Shown here one piece after another: positions 45,032-53,947 of a stretch of 59,118 bases of DNA (positions within the stretch are counted from its first letter, which is position 1; each line of letters opens with the position of its first letter). Position numbers and translations under genes: made by a program. A model generated the notes under the pieces. It made no database searches. It was not told the DNA's origin and saw only the letters and a program-made list of their open reading frames with translations. This DNA is from Pseudomonadota bacterium. GTDB taxonomy: Bacteria; Desulfobacterota; Desulfobulbia; Desulfobulbales; Desulfocapsaceae. Where the stretch lies: the NCBI GenBank assembly GCA_030671085.1, contig DAOVAI010000002.1:1-59118 (forward strand), in the 5' to 3' direction.

Positions 45032-46744
45032 TTACTGAATTACACTGGTTGTCGATTCCAGCATAATCGTGTCGTTTCCAATGATACTCCGTGACCCCAG
45101 CTTTGAGTACATGGCAAAGCCATCGAGCAGGGGCAGGATAATCTGCTCAAGCAGAACATGTGATGTGCGTGCGGCTTCAGGGCCTTGAAGTATTGCCATC
45201 GAACTAGCCCAGGAAGCCAGATCTTTCAAGACATCTGCCAGACCGGCAATATCGATATAGGCTGCCGAATTATTCTCTGAAAGGAGGCCACTCCCAATTC
45301 GCTGTATGTCATGATTTTCAAGAAAACTTTTTTTGGGGTCATTTTTCAAGTCAACAATCTGTTTGATGACGTCGATAGAGTTGGAGAGAAGAAGATATTC
45401 CCCCTGAACAGTGAATGCCGGCTGTAACCCACCCTGTGGAGCAAGCCCCCAGTAGGTAATGGTCTCATCACCATATTTTTTCTTGCTGATGGGGATCTCC
45501 GCTGCGTCAAGGAGATTTTCAAAAATGGGAATGAATGATTCAGGTTCTTTGAGCTGGACCACAAGGGCTGCCTTGGGCAAAGGGATGCCATTGGCGTCGA
45601 TATCTCTAATCAGAAAGGCAAACTCTTTTCCAACCATGGCCAGGAGAGCTTCGAGTTCAGCTCCAGTGGCCTCTCTCACCTCCTGACGCAGCACATTGAG
45701 ATCACCTGACTGATCCAGTAATCGGGGTGAATAGATATCCCAGATAAGGGGCAGGTTGAAGGTGTTGGTCCAATAGTAAAAAAGCACATCTGCCGGGACC
45801 ATTGTCAGAGTATTATTGGGCGTAGGTTTTACCGCACAGAATTCTGCCACCTTCGAATCGAGTTCCTGGGCATCAAAAATAATCACAGCCTTATCATGAA
45901 TCAAACCCTCTTCCTGCCAAGCCCCGTAAGCTGCTTCCCCCCAACCCTGCCACTGATTAAGGAGAGTGAGGAGCATTTCCTGATCCTCTTTGGGAAGTTT
46001 CTCTGAAATTTTGCGCCCCTGTTCACAGAGTGCAGGCAGGGAGAGGTAGGTGAACAATTTTGCCTGCTTCAGGCTCTGTCGCAATCTCTGAAATTCCTTA
46101 TTCTGCTGGAGAGTATTCTGCTTCTCATCATAACAGTCAAGACTCTTTCGCACTAATCGCTCATCAAAACCAGCCAGCACCATTCCTTTTACCGTGACCG
46201 TGGAAAGAGTTCTTTGTTCGTCCGTTTGGTACCGAGTGATGGTGTGACTTCCATAGCGGACAGTTGTCTGTTGGATGTCTCCGGTAAAGAGAGGGGTAAG
46301 AAACTGCAAAACCTGACCATTATGGCGAGGACGGGCAATCAGCAGCAGCCTTTCTTCCAAGGCGCGGGCAGGATTTGCCGCAGAAAATGAGTTTGCTGGA
46401 AACAGGGCTACGGAGAACTCCTTGCCAAACAATTCCTGGAAGGCTGGGCTTGCCAGGAAATCACTGACCTTTTGGCGATGCGTCTCAAACTCGTGATTTT
46501 TTTCTGCAGATAAACCAAGTTCAGCAGCAGTTCCGGAGTAATCCAGGCGGGCAAGGGTCCTCCCCAGACGAGAGCGCTGAAACTCCTGATACATGAAAGA
46601 GAAATCCTGCTGCTCTGCATAAAACAGCACATTCTCGGGAAGGAATTCTGCAGCCACCACCTCTTCCTCCTGCCGAGATACCAATAACACGACAAGACCA
46701 AGACAGCAGCAGACAAAAAACAGTCCTACTCCTATTTTTTTCAT
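45032..46744 (-). CDS. Membrane-anchored protein of unknown function (DUF3352-like)
   Basis: 570 residues from the ATG at 46744 (GGATGGAAG upstream); the frame extends 16 codons further but without a ribosome site. An N-terminal hydrophobic helix (VGLFFVCCCLGLVVLLV) acts as anchor or signal, with the rest periplasmic. The layout resembles DUF3352 proteins: repeated PENVLFYAEQQDFSFMY-type and ADVLFYYW segments, and LLLSNSIDVIKQIVDLKN. This family link is tentative. First gene of the operon with the 125-residue protein and thiL. Confidence 0.72.
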   Translation of the reverse strand: MKKIGVGLFFVCCCLGLVVLLVSRQEEEVVAAEFLPENVLFYAEQQDFSFMYQEFQRSRLGRTLARLDYSGTAAELGLSAEKNHEFETHRQKVSDFLASPAFQELFGKEFSVALFPANSFSAANPARALEERLLLIARPRHNGQVLQFLTPLFTGDIQQTTVRYGSHTITRYQTDEQRTLSTVTVKGMVLAGFDERLVRKSLDCYDEKQNTLQQNKEFQRLRQSLKQAKLFTYLSLPALCEQGRKISEKLPKEDQEMLLTLLNQWQGWGEAAYGAWQEEGLIHDKAVIIFDAQELDSKVAEFCAVKPTPNNTLTMVPADVLFYYWTNTFNLPLIWDIYSPRLLDQSGDLNVLRQEVREATGAELEALLAMVGKEFAFLIRDIDANGIPLPKAALVVQLKEPESFIPIFENLLDAAEIPISKKKYGDETITYWGLAPQGGLQPAFTVQGEYLLLSNSIDVIKQIVDLKNDPKKSFLENHDIQRIGSGLLSENNSAAYIDIAGLADVLKDLASWASSMAILQGPEAARTSHVLLEQIILPLLDGFAMYSKLGSRSIIGNDTIMLESTTSVIQ

Positions 46745-46888
46745 ATTCTTCCATCCACAAAATAGAGGTGACATGGACTGAAATTCGCTCATGCCGGACC
46801 ATAGTTTAAAAAGCTCAACGAATCTCTTTTGCCGTAACAGGACTTAGCAAAAGAAACTTTTCCCAGGGTGTTACAAAAACAATAACGC

Positions 46889-46921
46889 AAAAAGGCCTGC
46901 TCTTAAAGAGCAGGCCTTTTT
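46889..46921 (-). terminator. Rho-independent terminator after the acidic-protein operon
   Basis: AAAAAGGCCTGCTCTT (46889-46904) and its complement (46906-46921) form a GC-rich stem with a T-run on the minus strand, 21 bases past the stop of the 1220-residue gene. The symmetric A/T flanks would also work on the other strand. Confidence 0.92.
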
Positions 46922-46942
46922 ACCAAGTAACAATTAACTTCT

Positions 46943-49900
46943 TTACCTGCGATCTGCTAATTCTTTACGCAACATGCTGATCTCATCATGAAATATTTGC
47001 CGCATCTGCGTCATTTCCTGCTGAACAAAAGTCATGAGAGCATTTTCTTTTTCAGATGTGGCAGAACTTTCAACTTCTTGAGTCTCAACTTCCTCCATGG
47101 TTATGGGGTCAGCTGTCATTTCAGCAGAGGCGTCCTTTGTTTCGTCTCCATTCCCTGCCGACTCTCTGCTGCTGATATTTCTCTGCTGTAAGAGCAATAC
47201 CTGACTGGTACACTCGAGCAGTTGCTGTTGTATCTGGTCTGTCGAAGGTGGAGCTGAAGCACTAAGTTCAAGAGCGGAAAAGACTTTCTCCAACAACTGA
47301 AAGGAAGCAGGCCGAGAAGCAGTCTCCCAAGTTTCCAAATGTTGACCGATACTGGAAAGAAGCTGCAGGAATATTTTTTCAGTATAGGTAAAATTCCGTT
47401 GATTTCTCAACACATTAATTGCATTGAACAGAGCTTGAATCCCCGCCCCATTTATTTCCCCTTGCAGACTATGGACACAGGATTGCAGCAATGCGAATTC
47501 ATCGCTGTCAGAGCCGGTAACCGCCTCTGTTGTGTCGGTATCTGGTTCAAAATCAGGAGAAACTGGTTCTTCCTCTGCAGTTTCTGCAGCAATTGCGACA
47601 ACCTCTTCAGCCTGATCTTCCTGTTCTGCTTCAGAGAACAGATCTGTTCCATCCTGCTCAAGCAGATCCTCATCTGGCTGAGAACCAGGCAGATCGGGTG
47701 AGTATTCGTCATACTCACCTTCCTCTTGCAATAAGGTCTCCTCTGATAATGCTTCCGTCTTATCAGTTGATTCCGCACTTTCTTCTGAAAAAAGATCCTG
47801 TTCTTCCTCATCTGTTTCTTGAGAAATCACAGCAGCAACAACTTGTGACGATCCAGGTAATTCTGGGGCATAGTCTTCAAAGAGTTGTTCGTCCTCTTCA
47901 TCATCTAGGGCAGAAACCGGTTCTTCCTCAACGACCTCAACAAATTCGACAGTCTCTTCTTCCGCAGTTATGTTGCTAGAGCTCAGAACATCAGAGTCTT
48001 CACCGGGGAGAGGATCGACTTCAACATCATCATCCACGGCCTCAAACACCACTTCCTCACTTTCCTGCAGGTCTGAAGAGACAGGGGCCTGGTCTGTTAC
48101 AAACTCTTCTCCTGGGACAATGAATTCTATGATATCATCGTCCCCGCTTTCCTCTTCACTCACAGACTCAATTGCTTCGTCAGAAACTTCTTCCCCTGGA
48201 ACAGTAAATTGAATCTCCTCTCCCGTTGACACCTCCTCTGCAAAATCAACAGGGCGAGGTTCTGTTTCGTCAATCAAACCTTCCTCAGCCGCTTGCTCAT
48301 CAGTCTCATCTGCAATCGGAGCAGTAACTTCATCCTCATCCAGGAAGGACAAGCTTTGGGAGACTTCTTCTGCTATCTCCTCATCCTCGGCTGCAGGATG
48401 CTCACCAATCTCTTCATGGGCTGGCGCAGGTACTTCCTCATCAAGGAATGACAGCTCTTCAGAGACGTCTTCTTCCGTCACAACATCCTCAGCTGCAGGA
48501 TATTCATCGGTCTCTTCAAGAGCTAGTGCTGGTTCTTCATCCAGAAAGGACAACCCCTCAGAGACCTCTTCTTCCGTCACAACATCCGCAGCTGCAGGAT
48601 GCTCATCAATCTCTTCATGGGCTGGAGCAGGTACTTCCTCATCAAGAAAGGACAGCTCTTCAGAGACCTCTTCTGCCGTCACAACATCCTCAGCTGCAGG
48701 ATATTCATCGGTCTCTTCAAGAGCTAGTGCTGGTTCTTCATCCAGAAAGGACAACCCTTCAGATACTTCCTCTTCTGTCTCTACATCCGCAGCTGCAGGA
48801 TATTCATCGGTCTCTTCAAGGGCTGGCGCTGGTTCTTCATCCAGGAAAGACAGCTCTTCAGAGACGTCTTCTGCCGTCACAACATCCTCGGCTAAAGGAT
48901 GCTCATCGCTCTCTTCAAGAGCTGGCGCCGGTACTTCCTCATCAAGAAAGGAGAGTTCTTCAGAGACGTCTTCTGCCACAAAGAGAGTCTGCCCCTCATC
49001 CTCATAAACATCACTTACCGCGGCAACAACACTCTCGTCATCAACAGATTCTTCTGTACTCTCCTTCTCTTCTTTCGAGCTCCACTCTTCAGAGGAAGAT
49101 TCAATTTCATCACTAAAAAAGGATTCGAGCCTATCCTCCAAATCGCCAGAATCGGTCTCTCCAAATTCTGCAGCAGTATGCTCTTCATCCAAACCGAGTT
49201 CTTCATCACTGCCCAACAAAGCAGGTGCCAGCGCCCCTTCTTGCAATGGAAGAGCTTCCTCTTCTGAATCGTCATCCGCCTCAGTTTCAACCTCAACCCC
49301 CTGAAGAACATCCTCTGCTGGTTCTTCAGGTTCCAGACCTGCATCCTCCTTTGATCCAGCTAACTCATCGGCTAAGCTGTCTACGCTGAAACTGCTTTCC
49401 TGTTTCACATCAGCCAAAGCCGGGGCAATAGTGCCATCTGTGTAGGGCAAGGCCTCTTCATCAGAATCATCGTCGGCCTCAGTTTCGACATCTATCCCTG
49501 CAAGAGCACTCTCCTCTGAGGCAGCAGACTCTTGCTGTTCCTCAAACTCATCACCAAAAACAGAAGACAGGCGAGCTTCCACATCAGAGGCTACTTTTAA
49601 GCTGTTATCATCTTGAACTGTTGTCTCACCACTCTCATCACCAGAAAAAGCGGGAACAGGGCTTTCTGCAGCAGGTGATAGCTCACCCCGCTCACTATCA
49701 GCCTTTGCATCACTTATACCTGCAGGAGTGGCAGATTTTTCTCCAGAGATCTCTGCCTTAAAAGCATTAAACTTCTCAACTTCAGCAAGAAGGATCTCTT
49801 TTTCCTCTTCTCCTGAAATTTCAGTAAGACTTATCTTTTCCAGAGTACTATAAAACGAGTGAAGAAGGGTAAAGGCATTGGAGTTGGACTGGCTCCCCTT

Positions 49901-50605
49901 TTTACCGATATAAGAGCCGAGTACACCAATACCCTGGAGCAGGATAAGCTTGGCCTTACTTTGGCTGAATACTCCCTCCAGTCTCCCCACTTCTTCACTG
50001 AGTTTTCCTAGATCCTGATCATTAATCTCCCAATCAATCCCCAACACCAGTCCTTTGAGAGCCTTGAGTTCACTTTCATTTTCCTGCTCACTTCTCGCTT
50101 CTGATGCAGCTGGTTGCTTTTCGACCGTTTCTTGTGCAGTCGACTGGGGACCTGATTCAGTAATCTGCCCCTTTAGCTGATCAAATTTTTTAACATCTTC
50201 CAGGAGAATCTTTTTTTTCTCTTCCTCACTTATTATCTCTTCAGAAGAAACAATTTTTTCCAGGTTATAGTAAAATGTGAGGAGCAGTTTGATGGCATTG
50301 GGATGGGCATTGGCTTTTTCTTTGTAGATATACTTCCCTATCTTGTCCAACCCCTGAATATAAACCTGTTTTATTTTATCACCGGCCCAGACGTCATTCA
50401 GATCGAGAAGCTCCTCCTCCAGCTCTTGAAGGATTTTATCAGTTATTTCCCAATCAATGGAGAGGATGATTGCTTTCAAACGGGCAATGGGAGATTCCTC
50501 ATCGCCGCTAAATTCGAACAGATTAATAGAATCCGTAGAAAAGGACTCATTTTCATCCATGCCAACGGTCAGATCATCATATTGATTTTCACTATGCTGT
50601 GTCAC
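46943..50605 (-). CDS. Giant acidic repeat protein linked to an MglA-like GTPase
   Basis: 1220 residues, no recognised family. Two similar helical domains open the protein (about 38-149 and 178-286; both contain IDWEI followed by a pattern of Leu, Gly-Lys and NLEKI/TLEKI). A third, diverged copy is at about 1037-1115 (LQGEINGAGIQALFN, EKIFLQLLSSIGQHLE). The centre is extremely rich in Glu, Asp, Ala, Ser and Val and includes seven tandem 33-34-residue repeats built on LSFLDEE, two copies of VETEADDDS(D/E)EEAL, two of VPGEE, and two LPGS motifs. The C-terminal 35 residues are coiled-coil-like (VQQEMTQMRQIFHDEI). No signal or membrane helix. It starts 11 bases after the GTPase gene, so it is a likely partner or effector. 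Confidence 0.85.
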   Translation of the reverse strand: MTQHSENQYDDLTVGMDENESFSTDSINLFEFSGDEESPIARLKAIILSIDWEITDKILQELEEELLDLNDVWAGDKIKQVYIQGLDKIGKYIYKEKANAHPNAIKLLLTFYYNLEKIVSSEEIISEEEKKKILLEDVKKFDQLKGQITESGPQSTAQETVEKQPAASEARSEQENESELKALKGLVLGIDWEINDQDLGKLSEEVGRLEGVFSQSKAKLILLQGIGVLGSYIGKKGSQSNSNAFTLLHSFYSTLEKISLTEISGEEEKEILLAEVEKFNAFKAEISGEKSATPAGISDAKADSERGELSPAAESPVPAFSGDESGETTVQDDNSLKVASDVEARLSSVFGDEFEEQQESAASEESALAGIDVETEADDDSDEEALPYTDGTIAPALADVKQESSFSVDSLADELAGSKEDAGLEPEEPAEDVLQGVEVETEADDDSEEEALPLQEGALAPALLGSDEELGLDEEHTAAEFGETDSGDLEDRLESFFSDEIESSSEEWSSKEEKESTEESVDDESVVAAVSDVYEDEGQTLFVAEDVSEELSFLDEEVPAPALEESDEHPLAEDVVTAEDVSEELSFLDEEPAPALEETDEYPAAADVETEEEVSEGLSFLDEEPALALEETDEYPAAEDVVTAEEVSEELSFLDEEVPAPAHEEIDEHPAAADVVTEEEVSEGLSFLDEEPALALEETDEYPAAEDVVTEEDVSEELSFLDEEVPAPAHEEIGEHPAAEDEEIAEEVSQSLSFLDEDEVTAPIADETDEQAAEEGLIDETEPRPVDFAEEVSTGEEIQFTVPGEEVSDEAIESVSEEESGDDDIIEFIVPGEEFVTDQAPVSSDLQESEEVVFEAVDDDVEVDPLPGEDSDVLSSSNITAEEETVEFVEVVEEEPVSALDDEEDEQLFEDYAPELPGSSQVVAAVISQETDEEEQDLFSEESAESTDKTEALSEETLLQEEGEYDEYSPDLPGSQPDEDLLEQDGTDLFSEAEQEDQAEEVVAIAAETAEEEPVSPDFEPDTDTTEAVTGSDSDEFALLQSCVHSLQGEINGAGIQALFNAINVLRNQRNFTYTEKIFLQLLSSIGQHLETWETASRPASFQLLEKVFSALELSASAPPSTDQIQQQLLECTSQVLLLQQRNISSRESAGNGDETKDASAEMTADPITMEEVETQEVESSATSEKENALMTFVQQEMTQMRQIFHDEISMLRKELADRR
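48280..48975 (-). repeat. In-frame tandem repeats, seven units of about 100 bp, inside the acidic-protein gene
   Basis: Seven successive units each encode LSFLDEE followed by PAPA/ALAL, an EExDE(H/Y)PAAxD stretch and a (D/E)VSE(E/G) join. Units alternate between two subtypes (VPAPAHEE..HPAA and PALALEE..YPAA), pointing to duplication of unit pairs. The nucleotide copies remain very similar, so the array is a likely site of slippage or length variation. Confidence 0.85.
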
Positions 50606-50616
50606 CGTTCATTTCC

Positions 50617-51222
50617 CTAGAGTAATTTTTTCTGTATAGAGACAACTGTTGAAGAAATAATTTTCTTCAACGTTGCTGCAACATTGTACCCGGTTATGGC
50701 ACTTGCCTCGCAATCAGGCACCTTTAATCGGCTGTTCAGGTCATTTCGCAAAACAGCCGTGGGTAAAATAGGCACACCATGATCTTTCAGATCAACTTTA
50801 TTGTACTGGATAACCAGTGGAATTTTAAAGATAGACTCTTTATAGTCCTGAAGATTCTCATGAAGCTGGTTCAGAGAACGGATATTTTTCTCCCGTTGTT
50901 TCTCCATGGCATCGGCAACGAATACAACCCCATCTACACCTTTTAACACAAGTTTACGTGTTGCATTATATTTTACCTGCCCGGGAACTGTGTAGAGCTG
51001 AATTTTAATATCGTAGCCTTTAATCTGCCCCATATCAAAAGGGAGAAAATCAAAGAACAATGTACGATCGCCGTGTGTTTTCAGGCTGACCATTTCCGAT
51101 TGAATCTGGTCTCGAAATTTACGGTTAATATATTCAAGATTTGTCGTTTTCCCACAGCGGCCAGGTCCGTAATAAACAATTTTAACCTGTACGACCTTAT
51201 CCTTTAAATTGATAAAACTCAC
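50617..51222 (-). CDS. MglA-like small GTPase
   Basis: 201 residues, Ras-like GTPase of the bacterial MglA family, which in Myxococcus sets cell polarity for gliding and type IV pili. P-loop GPGRCGKT (residues 19-26), switch II with the MglA-type TVPGQVKYNATRKLVLKGVD where Ras proteins have DxxGQ, NKVD (specificity) and SAITGYNV near the end. The catalytic Gln follows PG as in MglA. It lies between a roadblock gene and the giant acidic protein gene on the same strand. Confidence 0.94.
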   Translation of the reverse strand: MSFINLKDKVVQVKIVYYGPGRCGKTTNLEYINRKFRDQIQSEMVSLKTHGDRTLFFDFLPFDMGQIKGYDIKIQLYTVPGQVKYNATRKLVLKGVDGVVFVADAMEKQREKNIRSLNQLHENLQDYKESIFKIPLVIQYNKVDLKDHGVPILPTAVLRNDLNSRLKVPDCEASAITGYNVAATLKKIISSTVVSIQKKLL

Positions 51223-51281
51223 GCTTCACCCTCTACATAAATTTATCTATATCCTACAGGGAATTGATGCCGAATAAACAA

Positions 51282-51686
51282 TCAACCATTACTGCCTTCC
51301 CAGACCTTTCGAATCTGTTCAATGGCCTCAACTACATTCAACCTAAGAAACCCAAGTGAGATTTCCTTACCGAACATGGAAATGAGGAGAAGCTCGTCAT
51401 CGATCTTACTGAAATGAATATTAGACTCCTGGCCTTTATGAAAGAGAAGTGAGAACTCTGCCTCTCCTACAAGTTTGGCCATTGCATCTACTGTGGCAAA
51501 ATTGCCTGCGGCCAGGGCAGCAAAAGAATACACATCATACTTGCTTTCACCGTTATCTTTGGCGGTAATAATATTCCCAGCCATGTCAATAATGATGACA
51601 CAATTGACACCAAGTTTTATTAGTTTGTCAGACAAAATCGTATCGATTTGCTCAAGCTGCTCCTGACTGACGATTCCATAATTCAT
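51282..51686 (-). CDS. Roadblock/LC7 domain protein (MglB-like)
   Basis: 134 residues, a single roadblock/LC7 domain (IDTILSDKLIKLGVNCVIII, DMAGNIITAKDNG, FAALAAGNFATVDAMAKLVG, LLFHKGQESNIHFSKIDDEL). MglB-type roadblock dimers act as GTPase-activating partners for MglA; the adjacent MglA-like gene supports that role here. AGAGGT eight bases before the ATG. First gene of the roadblock-GTPase-acidic protein operon. Confidence 0.92.
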   Translation of the reverse strand: MNYGIVSQEQLEQIDTILSDKLIKLGVNCVIIIDMAGNIITAKDNGESKYDVYSFAALAAGNFATVDAMAKLVGEAEFSLLFHKGQESNIHFSKIDDELLLISMFGKEISLGFLRLNVVEAIEQIRKVWEGSNG

Positions 51687-52058
51687 GCCAAGTACCTCTT
51701 TCCTTAATTACGAACCACTACTTTTGGTTCCTCTTGATTCTATTTGCTCTGTTGCTCTGCCCATCATTCGAGAAAAACATCTTACTTATCAGGCTGTTAA
51801 GTCATCTGCTCTTTTTTCTGCCTCACCATTGGGCTAAATTTTCCAAAACTGCACTGTCCTTTTCATTAAAAATTGAGAGAATCCACAAACAATACGATTG
51901 TCAGTATACGACAGATTTATATCGATATGAAGTTGTTTTTTTCATTTTTTCTAAAAAAATCATAGCGATATAGCAAGACAGGTTTCCCCATTGACAAGGC
52001 GTAACCTAACACAGTGATTTCACTAACCTTATAACAAGCACAACTGGTCCACACCGTT
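51687..52058. other. AT-rich spacer upstream of the GTPase operon
   Basis: 372 bases between the roadblock gene and ade, both on the minus strand. It contains one plausible promoter (51903-51931) and long A/T runs. A 79-codon plus-strand frame near 51734 is hydrophobic, lacks a ribosome site and is not accepted as a gene. Confidence 0.4.
51903..51931 (-). promoter_or_regulatory. Possible sigma-70 promoter of the roadblock-GTPase-acidic protein operon
   Basis: On the minus strand TTCATA (-35, 51931-51926) and TATACT (-10, 51908-51903) are separated by 17 bases. The match is four and five of six. This would give a leader of about 210 bases before the roadblock ATG. Confidence 0.35.
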
Positions 52059-53792
52059 TCATACCCATAGGCCTACATGCTGAAATGTATCTACATCAAC
52101 GAGACCAAGGTCCGTCATCTTGAGATGAGGAATAACAGGAAGGGCAAGAAAACTCATGAGCATAAAAGGATCCTTTACCAGAACCCCAAGCTCTGCAGCA
52201 GACGCGAGTAAAGATGAGAAGTCATCAGCAACTTCCTGAGCTTCAGCGGTAGACATCAATCCCGCCACATTTAAGGAGAGGGAGGCAAGAACTCTTCCAC
52301 CTTCAACCACGGCAAGCCCACCACCTTGACGAACAATGGTTTCAACCGCCAATGTCATATCTTGATCATCAACCCCCACCACCGTGATATTGTGAGAATC
52401 ATGACCGACAGTAGAGGCGAGTGCCCCTCTTTGCAGTCCTATCCCCTGTACAAATCCCAAGCCCTTATTTCCTGTAAACTTGTGCCGTTCAATAACAGCG
52501 AGTTTTGCAACATCATTCTCTGGATCGGCGACAGCCATACCGTTGATGATTTTAACGGGAAGTTCTACTGCTTCGGTGATGAGCTGATCTTTTACAATCC
52601 TGATTACCCTTGCCAACTTAGCCTTTGCAGGGATGGTGAAGGAAATTTCTTTTATATCCACGTGCACCGAGGCAAACACCTCAGGAAATCTGTTGGCCAG
52701 CACCGCCGTATTGGTTTTTCCGGTGTTGTTTTTTTCCACCACCTGTTTCCCTCCTGCAAAGATCATCCTGGGCCTGATATCAGAGAGATCATCAAAAAGA
52801 ACAAGATCTGCTCGATATCCTGGGGCAACAGCACCTCGGTCAACCAGATGAAAATAGTTGGCCACATTAATTGTCACCATCTGAATAGCTGTAACAGGAT
52901 CAAGTCCTAACTTGATTGCTTTGCGTAAAATGCGATCGAGATGTCCATCAACCAAAAGATCATGGGGGTGACAGTCATCCGTGACCAGAAGGCATCGATG
53001 ACTGTTTTTCTCTGTAACTGCAGGAAGCAGTGCTGCAAGATTTTTAGCAGTGGATCCCTCACGTATAAAAAGAAACATTCCTGCACAAAGCTTTTCCTTA
53101 CCCTCTTCTGCCGTGGTACATTCATGATCCGACATGATCCCGGCAGTGACATAGGCCTGAAGATCTTTACCTGACAAACCGGGGGCATGCCCGTCCACAG
53201 GAACATTCTTGTTTTTACCCAGTAGAAGTTTCTTGAGCACCTCCTCATCCCCGCACAGGACTCCCGGGAAATTCATCATCTCTGCAACACCTACCACCCG
53301 TGAAGAATGAAGTATTTTTTCCATATCTATGGAATCCAAAGAAGCTCCCGAAGTCTCTAGGTGCGTCGCCGGGACACAGGAAGGGGCCATGATATAAAAA
53401 CTGCACAACAGATCTGCACTTTCTTCCAGCATAAAGTCTATTCCTGCAGTCCCTGCAACATTGGCAATTTCATGGGGATCACAAACAACCGTTGTTGTCC
53501 CATGGGGTAAAACAGTCCTGGCAAACTGCTTTGGCGAGAGCATGGAACTTTCAACATGAATATGCCCTTCCATAAATCCCGGACAGACATAGGAACCGTT
53601 GCAGTCAATTTCCTTTACCCCGGAATAATCACCTATTCCTGCAATTCGTTCCCCACAGATCGCCACATCAGCCTGCACAATTTCTCCACAGAACACATCT
53701 ATAATACGGCAATTTTTCAGCACACAATCTGCCGGCTCCACACCTCTTGCCTGCTGAATCCTTGTTCGCATTGTTGTTCCTGTCTCCATCAT
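52059..53792 (-). CDS. ade: Adenine deaminase
   Basis: 577 residues, amidohydrolase-family adenine deaminase converting adenine to hypoxanthine in purine salvage. Signatures: CPGFMEGHIHVESSMLSP (first metal ligands), VVCDPHEIANVAG, DGHAPGL, SDHECTTAEE, LVTDDCHPHDLL, GAVAPGYRADLVLFDDL, and VGHDSHNITVVG near the C-terminus. The start at 53792 has AGAGG upstream; an ATG seven codons later with AGGA is an alternative. Monocistronic. Confidence 0.95.
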   Translation of the reverse strand: MMETGTTMRTRIQQARGVEPADCVLKNCRIIDVFCGEIVQADVAICGERIAGIGDYSGVKEIDCNGSYVCPGFMEGHIHVESSMLSPKQFARTVLPHGTTTVVCDPHEIANVAGTAGIDFMLEESADLLCSFYIMAPSCVPATHLETSGASLDSIDMEKILHSSRVVGVAEMMNFPGVLCGDEEVLKKLLLGKNKNVPVDGHAPGLSGKDLQAYVTAGIMSDHECTTAEEGKEKLCAGMFLFIREGSTAKNLAALLPAVTEKNSHRCLLVTDDCHPHDLLVDGHLDRILRKAIKLGLDPVTAIQMVTINVANYFHLVDRGAVAPGYRADLVLFDDLSDIRPRMIFAGGKQVVEKNNTGKTNTAVLANRFPEVFASVHVDIKEISFTIPAKAKLARVIRIVKDQLITEAVELPVKIINGMAVADPENDVAKLAVIERHKFTGNKGLGFVQGIGLQRGALASTVGHDSHNITVVGVDDQDMTLAVETIVRQGGGLAVVEGGRVLASLSLNVAGLMSTAEAQEVADDFSSLLASAAELGVLVKDPFMLMSFLALPVIPHLKMTDLGLVDVDTFQHVGLWV

Positions 53793-53947
53793 CTACCTCT
53801 CATCATTTGTACAACATCCTGTCTTTTCACAAAAAACATCAACCACCTGTCACAGAGAAGAACAGATCCAAATATAAATGTGTTTCTTTACGCCACAAAA
53901 CTCTTTTTTCAGATATTTCGCCATTGCAGTAGCTGGTTGAATCTGCT

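Noticed and set aside
48280-48975. Regular repeats that might be taken for a CRISPR array
   Set aside because: The units are contiguous, in frame and coding, with no unique spacers and no cas genes.
48448-49116. 222-codon Leu/Gln/Pro-rich plus-strand frame
   Set aside because: It mirrors the tandem repeats of the acidic-protein gene and has no ribosome site or domain.
51734-51973. 79-codon hydrophobic plus-strand frame upstream of the GTPase operon
   Set aside because: No ribosome site, and its hydrophobicity comes from T-rich promoter DNA; a minus-strand promoter fits the stretch better.
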